Source of the DNA: Candidatus Woykebacteria bacterium GWB1_45_5
GTDB taxonomy: Bacteria; Patescibacteriota; Microgenomatia; Woykebacterales; RBG-16-39-9b
Reading direction: 5' to 3'
Length of the DNA stretch: 8,346 bases
Assembly: GCA_001816645.1 (NCBI GenBank)
Contig: MHCO01000049.1
Coordinates: 2,099 to 10,444 of the forward strand
A model generated the notes under the pieces. That model was not told the origin of the DNA. It searched no databases and saw only the letters and a program-made list of their open reading frames with translations. Both the position numbers and the translations under genes were made by a program. Position 1 is the stretch's first letter; each line of letters opens with the position of its first letter. Shown one piece after another: positions 5,259 through 8,346 of this stretch.

Positions 5259-6509
5259 ATGCATAAACGAAATGCGATGAGCTTTGGCAAACACCGCCGA
5301 GGGTTTGAACGAAGAAAATTTAATAAATTTGCTAATGGCGGTAGCTACAGCTATCCCAAATTTTTTTCGGACGCAAGAAGGTATACTAGCGGACCTAAAA
5401 GCGAATTGGGAGATGATATAAGCATCTTTATAAAGAAAGCGACTGTGGCCTCGGATGAGGCTGCTTACATCCCCCAGAACCGGTTTGCAAACTTCGAGAT
5501 TGTAGAAGCTCTGAAGCAAAATATCGCTAACAAAGGCTACAGCCAACTTACCCCTATTCAGGATAAAGCAATTCTTCCCATTCTTGAAGGAAGGGATTTG
5601 ATAGGATTGGCAACTACAGGCACCGGTAAGACAGCGGCTTTTTTGATCCCTCTAATCAACAAGATATATACGGACAGAAATCAAAGAGTTTTAATCGTCA
5701 CGCCGACTAGAGAATTGGCGGGGCAAATAAACGAAGAGCTTCACATATTAGCCAGGGGGATGGATATTTACTCCAGCCTGGTAATTGGTGGGACCGATAT
5801 ACATAGGCAGATTTCCGATATTAGACGCCGACCCAGCGTTGTCATTGGCACACCGGGTAGGCTCAAGGATCTTATCGAAAGAGGGGCTCTACATCTAGAA
5901 GATTTCCAAACCATAGTTTTGGATGAAGTAGATATGATGGTGGATATTGGTTTTATCAGAGATGTTAAATATTTCATTTCGCTACTTCCAAGGCAGCGCC
6001 AATCGCTGTTCTTCTCTGCCACTATCCCCCCGAAGGTGAGGGAGATACTTGACGCCTTTGTGACAGATCCAGTGACAGTCTCAGTCAAAAAGCAAGATAC
6101 TGCGGAAAATATTGACCAAGATGTCGTCAAAGTAGCGAGTCACGACCAAAAGCTCTCCCAACTCCATGATCTTTTAAACAAAGAAGGCTTTAGCAAGGTG
6201 CTTATCTTCGGCCGTACCAAACATGGTATTGAAAAGCTTAATCGACAATTGACCGATCGGGGTTTCCGAGTCGGGGCACTTCATGGCAATAGGACACAGG
6301 GGCAGCGACAAAGGACCCTGAAAAGCTTCAAGCAGGATGAGATCAGCATACTGCTTGCTACTGATGTAGCCTCCAGGGGACTTGATATTGATAATGTTTC
6401 CCACGTAATCAACTACGATCTACCGGAAACTTATGACGATTATATTCACCGTATCGGCCGCACCGGACGAATGAATAAAAAAGGAACAGCGCTGACTTTT
6501 GTTGACTAA
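5259..6509 (+). CDS. DEAD-box ATP-dependent RNA helicase
   Basis: This is a cytosolic ATP-dependent RNA-unwinding enzyme of superfamily 2, likely for ribosome assembly or RNA turnover. A basic 75-residue N-terminus (GKHRRGFERRKFNKFANGG) precedes the Q motif (FANF at 77-80, Gln101). The helicase motifs follow in order: I ATTGTGKT (118-125), Ia PTREL (149-153), Ib TPGR (198-201), II as DEVD (222-225), III SAT (253-255), V TDVASRGLDI (368-377) and VI HRIGRTGR (397-404). Motif II departs from the usual DEAD, but the ATP-binding Asp-Glu pair is kept. The protein ends at GTALTFVD, soon after motif VI, so it lacks the last helix of a typical RecA2 domain and any C-terminal tail. The frame after the stop shows no obvious continuation. 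An in-frame stop just upstream fixes the start at ATG 5259 or ATG 5277. A long structured leader precedes it. Confidence 0.95.
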   Translation: MHKRNAMSFGKHRRGFERRKFNKFANGGSYSYPKFFSDARRYTSGPKSELGDDISIFIKKATVASDEAAYIPQNRFANFEIVEALKQNIANKGYSQLTPIQDKAILPILEGRDLIGLATTGTGKTAAFLIPLINKIYTDRNQRVLIVTPTRELAGQINEELHILARGMDIYSSLVIGGTDIHRQISDIRRRPSVVIGTPGRLKDLIERGALHLEDFQTIVLDEVDMMVDIGFIRDVKYFISLLPRQRQSLFFSATIPPKVREILDAFVTDPVTVSVKKQDTAENIDQDVVKVASHDQKLSQLHDLLNKEGFSKVLIFGRTKHGIEKLNRQLTDRGFRVGALHGNRTQGQRQRTLKSFKQDEISILLATDVASRGLDIDNVSHVINYDLPETYDDYIHRIGRTGRMNKKGTALTFVD

Positions 6510-6541
6510 AAATTCTACTTTCCGCAACTCCAACAACAAGG

Positions 6542-6556
6542 AAGAATTTGAGGATG
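6542..6556 (+). repeat. Dispersed intergenic repeat, copy B
   Basis: AAGAATTTGAGGATG, identical to the core of copy A, preceded by AAGG as in copy C and followed by a G-rich stretch and CGAGTTT, which resembles CGAGCTTT after the tail of copy D. It lies in the 59-bp gap between the convergent helicase and 95-residue protein genes. Confidence 0.55.
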
Positions 6557-6568
6557 GGGGGCGAGTTT

Positions 6569-6856
6569 CTAATACTTCCGATTATTTACCAGAGAGATTG
6601 CGGCATTCTGGAAAAGGGTAGCCAAGAGAAGGGCCTTCTCGCCTTTTTCAACACCATCTTTTATTTTCGGAAGCCTTCCTACTTCGTTAAGCAAATTTAC
6701 AAGGTAAGGTGGGATCGACTTTGGGTCTATTTCTTGTTTTCTTTTTAGCGCTTCAAGGTAAAATCGATCGGCTGATTTGATCGAATTTCGGTAATAACCA
6801 ACCGCGGCCCGCTTTAAATCCATCGCCAACGATGAAAGAGGAATATAATTATTCAT
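6569..6856 (-). CDS. Helical partner of the DUF5674 protein, unknown function
   Basis: I do not recognise this 95-residue protein. It appears almost wholly helical: LSSLAMDLKRAAVGYYRNSIKSADRF, then FYLEALKRKQEIDP, a proline break at IPPYLVNLLNEVGRLPKI, and a last helix EKALLLATLFQNAAISLVNN. There are no cysteines, membrane segments or signal peptide. Its ATG (6856-6854) overlaps the end of the upstream DUF5674 gene by four bases, so the two are almost certainly translationally coupled and probably act together. A small acidic or basic partner directly after a compact conserved protein is also the layout of toxin-antitoxin pairs, but no toxin motif is visible. It converges on the helicase gene. 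Confidence 0.75.
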   Translation of the reverse strand: MNNYIPLSSLAMDLKRAAVGYYRNSIKSADRFYLEALKRKQEIDPKSIPPYLVNLLNEVGRLPKIKDGVEKGEKALLLATLFQNAAISLVNNRKY

Positions 6857-7191
6857 AAAACGTCTTTAAAAAAGAAGCGCATTAGATCATTAAACTTTTC
6901 TCTTATTTTTGGCTCCTGAATCTCGTTGCTGGTATTGTTATCATTAGGCCGAATATTTATAAACGCGTTGCAGTCGACCACTTTTGTCTCAAGGTCTACT
7001 CCTCCACCCCAAAGATTGGATTGTAACGAGCCTTTTTCTAATAAAAGCTTCTCAGATTCGAAATGCCGGTCACAACCGGCCGAGCAAACCCCTCTTTCAA
7101 TATCGATCACGGTTTTTATGTACACATCAAAGAGTTCGCGTAACTGTTTGATTTCTTCTTGGGTAAATGGTTCCTCTTTCGTTATGATCAC
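6853..7191 (-). CDS. DUF5674 family protein
   Basis: This 112-residue protein matches my memory of the DUF5674 family, found largely in candidate-phylum bacteria and of unknown biochemical role. Recognisable blocks are VIDIERG (28-34), the invariant-looking His43, LLLEKGSLQSNLWGGG (49-64), FINIRPNDNNTS (77-88) and PKIREKF (94-100). The polar block of Asn, Arg and Ser residues near 79-88 and the WGG turn would suit a ligand-binding or catalytic pocket, which is inference. Cys36, Cys40 and Cys74 are not arranged as a clear metal site. The start is GTG at 7191, giving the typical MIITKEEP opening; no Shine-Dalgarno site is present. It is the first gene of a two-gene operon with the 95-residue helical protein. 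Its promoter region carries copy 2 of the element found before rpsL, so the two operons may be co-regulated. Confidence 0.85.
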   Translation of the reverse strand: MIITKEEPFTQEEIKQLRELFDVYIKTVIDIERGVCSAGCDRHFESEKLLLEKGSLQSNLWGGGVDLETKVVDCNAFINIRPNDNNTSNEIQEPKIREKFNDLMRFFFKDVL

Positions 7192-7198
7192 AAGAGTG

Positions 7199-7250
7199 AT
7201 TATATCTTGCTAAAGAAACAAGCCGCAAGATGTAATCCTTGCGGATTATA
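7199..7250 (-). promoter_or_regulatory. Repeated promoter/leader element, copy 2 (DUF5674 operon)
   Basis: This 52-bp copy of the element lies at the rpsL promoter's equivalent position. On the minus strand it reads TATAAT, CCGCAAG, GATTAC, ATCTTGC, a T-rich stretch, GCAAGAT and a second TATAAT. ATCTTGC pairs perfectly with GCAAGAT, where copy 1 has ATCTCGC and GCGAGAT: a C-G pair replaced by T-A. The alternative stem CCGCAAG/CTTGCGG is perfect over 7 bp. The second TATAAT ends seven bases before the GTG start, so it could also act as a -10 for a leaderless transcript. Confidence 0.6.
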
Positions 7251-7272
7251 ATATACCGCTGGTTTATGTTCA
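7245..7272 (-). promoter_or_regulatory. Promoter of the DUF5674 operon
   Basis: On the minus strand TGAACA (7272-7267), a 16-bp spacer and a perfect TATAAT (7250-7245). The -35 is a four-of-six match. The -10 is the first base group of the repeated element, as at rpsL. Confidence 0.5.
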
Positions 7273-7289
7273 GTTGGTGAGATATTAGG

Positions 7290-7304
7290 AAGAATTTGAG
7301 AATG
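7290..7304 (+). repeat. Dispersed intergenic repeat, copy C
   Basis: AAGAATTTGAGAATG, preceded by TAGG, one base different from the core of copies A and B. It lies between the DUF5674 promoter and the 3' end of the antitoxin gene and lacks the G-rich tail. Confidence 0.5.
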
Positions 7305-7373
7305 AGCTCTGATCATAGCTTGTTGGAAAAATAAAGTAAGGCTTCAAAAGAAAACAGGCCGAACGTGTCCAGT

Positions 7374-7529
7374 TCACTTATTTTTCTGATTTTGATAATC
7401 CTTGATGCTGATTAAAACAACCATCGGTTTTCTCGACCTGGATATAATAACCTTCTTACCGCCATAATAAACCTCATTTAAAATCTCAGAAAAATTCTGC
7501 CTTGCCTGTTTTGCGCTTACTACTTTCAT
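7374..7529 (-). CDS. Phd/YefM-type antitoxin, probably frameshifted, no toxin beside it
   Basis: The 51-residue product starts MKVVSAKQARQNFSEILNEV and continues with YYGGKKVIISRSRKPMVVLISIKDY, the Phd/YefM DNA-binding fold: a short strand, the ARxNFSEIL helix, and the strand pair around KPMVVL. These antitoxins bind their own promoter and block a toxin with their C-terminal tail. This one stops soon after the DNA-binding part, while relatives usually have about 70-90 residues. In the next frame, joined at a run of five A, the sequence continues KISELDTFGLFSFEALLYF... to a stop at 7313. Removing one A would give a 71-residue protein. No toxin gene lies downstream, where the DUF5674 promoter begins, nor directly upstream. 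The mRNA is probably leaderless: the -10 ends nine bases before the ATG. Confidence 0.75.
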   Translation of the reverse strand: MKVVSAKQARQNFSEILNEVYYGGKKVIISRSRKPMVVLISIKDYQNQKNK

Positions 7530-7538
7530 TGCCCCGAT

Positions 7539-7566
7539 TTTATAAGAATAGAGGGTTATAAGTCAA
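7539..7566 (-). promoter_or_regulatory. Promoter of the antitoxin gene
   Basis: On the minus strand TTGACT (7566-7561), a 16-bp spacer and TATAAA (7544-7539). The predicted start of transcription (about 7532) is three bases before the ATG at 7529, so the mRNA is effectively leaderless. Confidence 0.6.
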
Positions 7567-7569
7567 CTT

Positions 7570-7607
7570 AATATAATTGTGTACTTTTGATACACTTTGT
7601 ATATATT
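7570..7607. promoter_or_regulatory. Imperfect palindrome upstream of the antitoxin gene (candidate operator)
   Basis: GTGTA (7579-7583) and TACAC (7591-7595) are inverted around seven bases, with AATATA on the left and TATATATT on the right as looser outer arms. TGTAC-type half sites are the known operator core of E. coli YefM, so autoregulation by the antitoxin is a reasonable inference. The site also covers a possible plus-strand promoter, TTGTGT (7577-7582), 17 bp, TATATA (7600-7605). Confidence 0.45.
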
Positions 7608-7611
7608 GACA

Positions 7612-8081
7612 AGGAATTTTAGGTATGTTACGTTTTTATTTCATGATGAAGACTATTTGTTGCTTTATCAATCCTCTTCTGTAGGCGGTTATCCAAAGCC
7701 TGCTTGCCGAAGAGGTAAAAAGCAGGTGGAAGGATAAGCTGAACCCTTCTTAAATTCCGTAAGGATAAGTAAAGTTCTGCGAGGTCGCGAAGCATTTGGG
7801 TGGGAAATTTCCAACGGACCCAATAACAACCAGCCTGTTTGTTTTCATCAATTAATGGGTGGTGACTGAATAAGCCGCTACGCAGGGCTAAAGTGGTTCC
7901 TGCTCCGGCGACGAGTCGGAGAGCTGACGGCAAGTGCTGAGGCTAAACAGGGGTGCTGGGGGCTAAACTAGGTTTGCGCTGGAACCTCAAACCGGCAAGA
8001 CTACTGCGGAGGCCCCAAGACTTGGAAGAGTAGGTTAAGAGGCGAGGAGAAGTTCTCAAATCTAGACAGTTCTTCCCTACC
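7612..8081. ncRNA. GC-rich hairpin-dense region, candidate structured RNA of unknown family
   Basis: No convincing protein gene explains this stretch, whose right half is far richer in GC than the surroundings. Hairpins follow one another: CCTGCTT/AAGCAGG (7699-7726), TTGGGT/ACCCAA enclosing GGAAATTTCC (7796-7823), GCAGG/CCTGC (7882-7903) and CTCCG/CGGAG (7903-7921). The segment 7999-8036 (GACTACTGCGGAGG ... GGAAGAGTAGGTT, with CTACT pairing AGTAG) resembles the 3' half of 5S rRNA around loop E, but no matching 5' half or terminal helix was found. RNase P and tmRNA hallmarks (AGGAAAGTCC, TTCGAC, a T-arm) are absent. The strand is uncertain: a plus-strand promoter candidate lies at 7577-7605, and a minus-strand one, TTGACT and TATTAT with a 19-bp spacer, at 8088-8118. 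No T-rich terminator is seen at either end. Confidence 0.35.
7934..7972. repeat. Imperfect tandem duplication, about 19 bp per unit
   Basis: GTGCTGAGGCTAAACAGG is followed at once by a near copy, GTGCTGGGGGCTAAACTAGG, differing by one substitution and one inserted base, with one G between them. It lies within the candidate structured RNA and may represent a duplicated helix strand. Confidence 0.5.
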
Positions 8082-8124
8082 CATTTAATAATATCTGTAG
8101 GCTTACGCAGGGAGTCAAGGAAAT

Positions 8125-8153
8125 TATTCTAATGTTCTTAAGAATTTGAGAAT
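8125..8153 (+). repeat. Dispersed intergenic repeat, copy D
   Basis: This copy matches copy A (4726-4754) at 27 of 29 positions; TTCTTAAGAA is here a perfect 10-bp palindrome. The G-rich tail GTGGTGGAGGATGGT, contiguous in copy A, lies 29 bp further on, at 8183-8197, as if the element had been split. Confidence 0.6.
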
Positions 8154-8253
8154 AATCAATCTGTTAAATTTCCAAAGAAGGCGTGGTGGAGGATGGTCGA
8201 GCTTTAACAAAAATTTTCATTTCAGAAAATCCTGTGCTTGTTTTTATGGTGAG

Positions 8254-8346
8254 TCAAATCGAACCCATGGATGAAGTGTCAAGAAAACTTAATTTTTCGG
8301 CTCGGGTGAGTTTTTTGATTCTGGCTTCTTCTTTTGAAGCTGCCGA
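8254..8346 (-). CDS. C-terminal end of an unknown gene (cut by the right edge)
   Basis: The minus strand is open from the window edge to a TGA at 8256-8254 and gives 30 residues, rich in Lys, Glu, Ala and Arg (KEEARIKKLTRAEKLSF) with a short polar tail ending SSMGSI. The charged, helical character is typical of a real protein tail. The plus strand is also open here for about 55 codons from GTG 8183 (containing SRKLNFSARVSFLILASSF), but its composition looks like the shadow of a charged minus-strand gene. The family cannot be identified from this fragment. Confidence 0.35.
   Translation of the reverse strand, partial: SAASKEEARIKKLTRAEKLSFLDTSSMGSI

Noticed and set aside
5202..5546. Minus-strand ORF overlapping the helicase leader and N-terminus
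   Set aside because: It is antisense to the conserved helicase frame, has no motif, and covers the structured leader.
7780..7812. Resemblance to the 3' end of 23S rRNA (GCGAAGCATTTGGGTGGGAAA)
   Set aside because: The match is short, the sarcin-ricin loop is absent, and no further 23S sequence lies upstream, so it was treated as coincidence.
7628..7933. Minus-strand ORF of 101 codons (TTG start)
   Set aside because: It starts with a rare codon, has no recognisable family, covers successive hairpins in a GC-rich block, and its composition shifts sharply along its length. A structured RNA explains the region better, although a real protein is not excluded.
8248..8275. T-arm-like GGGTTCGATT on the minus strand, possible tRNA
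   Set aside because: The flanking bases do not form the required T stem, and no anticodon or acceptor arm can be placed around it.
8183..8346. Plus-strand frame open to the right edge
   Set aside because: It is hydrophobic and Ser-rich in the pattern expected from the shadow of a Lys/Glu-rich minus-strand gene, starts inside the repeat tail, and has no promoter or ribosome site.
1..8346. CRISPR arrays, IS elements, tRNA genes, replication origin
   Set aside because: No regular spaced repeats, transposase motifs, complete cloverleaf or DnaA-box cluster could be found on either strand.

Overview
The window looks like the chromosome of a small-genome bacterium, most likely a Patescibacteria/CPR lineage and perhaps Microgenomates-like. 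This placement is inferred from the moderately AT-rich sequence, a DUF5674-family gene, the style of the DEAD-box helicase, the near absence of Shine-Dalgarno sites and several promoters that sit directly on start codons. No marker here proves the phylum. TGA is used as a normal stop.

Layout. Positions 1-3255 hold a split str operon on the minus strand. It reads rpsL (S12), an AT-rich spacer, rpsG (S7), a cluster of hairpins, and then fusA (EF-G, cut by the window edge). A small four-helix membrane protein gene lies between rpsG and fusA on the opposite strand. fusA therefore has its own promoter, which is divergent from that of the membrane protein, with a perfect palindrome between the two. 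rpsL has a perfect-consensus promoter (TTGACA, 17 bp, TATAAT). Diverging from it is a short 6-phosphogluconate dehydrogenase gene that appears to be leaderless.

Positions 4419-6509 hold a small charged protein (minus), a doubtful 63-residue ORF followed by a terminator, and a DEAD-box RNA helicase with a long, structured 5' leader. Positions 6569-7191 hold an overlapping two-gene minus-strand operon: a DUF5674 protein followed by an unrecognised helical protein. Positions 7313-7529 hold an orphan Phd/YefM-type antitoxin that looks frameshifted and has no toxin gene beside it. Positions 7612-8081 are GC-rich, full of hairpins and poorly explained by proteins, and probably encode a structured RNA of unknown family. 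The right edge holds the C-terminal end of an unknown gene and a stub resembling the start of a DUF167 protein.

The most interesting signals are non-coding. A promoter/leader element of about 50 bp occurs once before rpsL and once before the DUF5674 operon. The two copies differ by a compensatory base-pair change and offer two mutually exclusive hairpins. A second motif (AAGAATTTGAG followed by RAT) occurs four times, always between genes and always in the same orientation. Two of these copies share a 29-bp block. All functions given here come from reading the sequence; no search was run.
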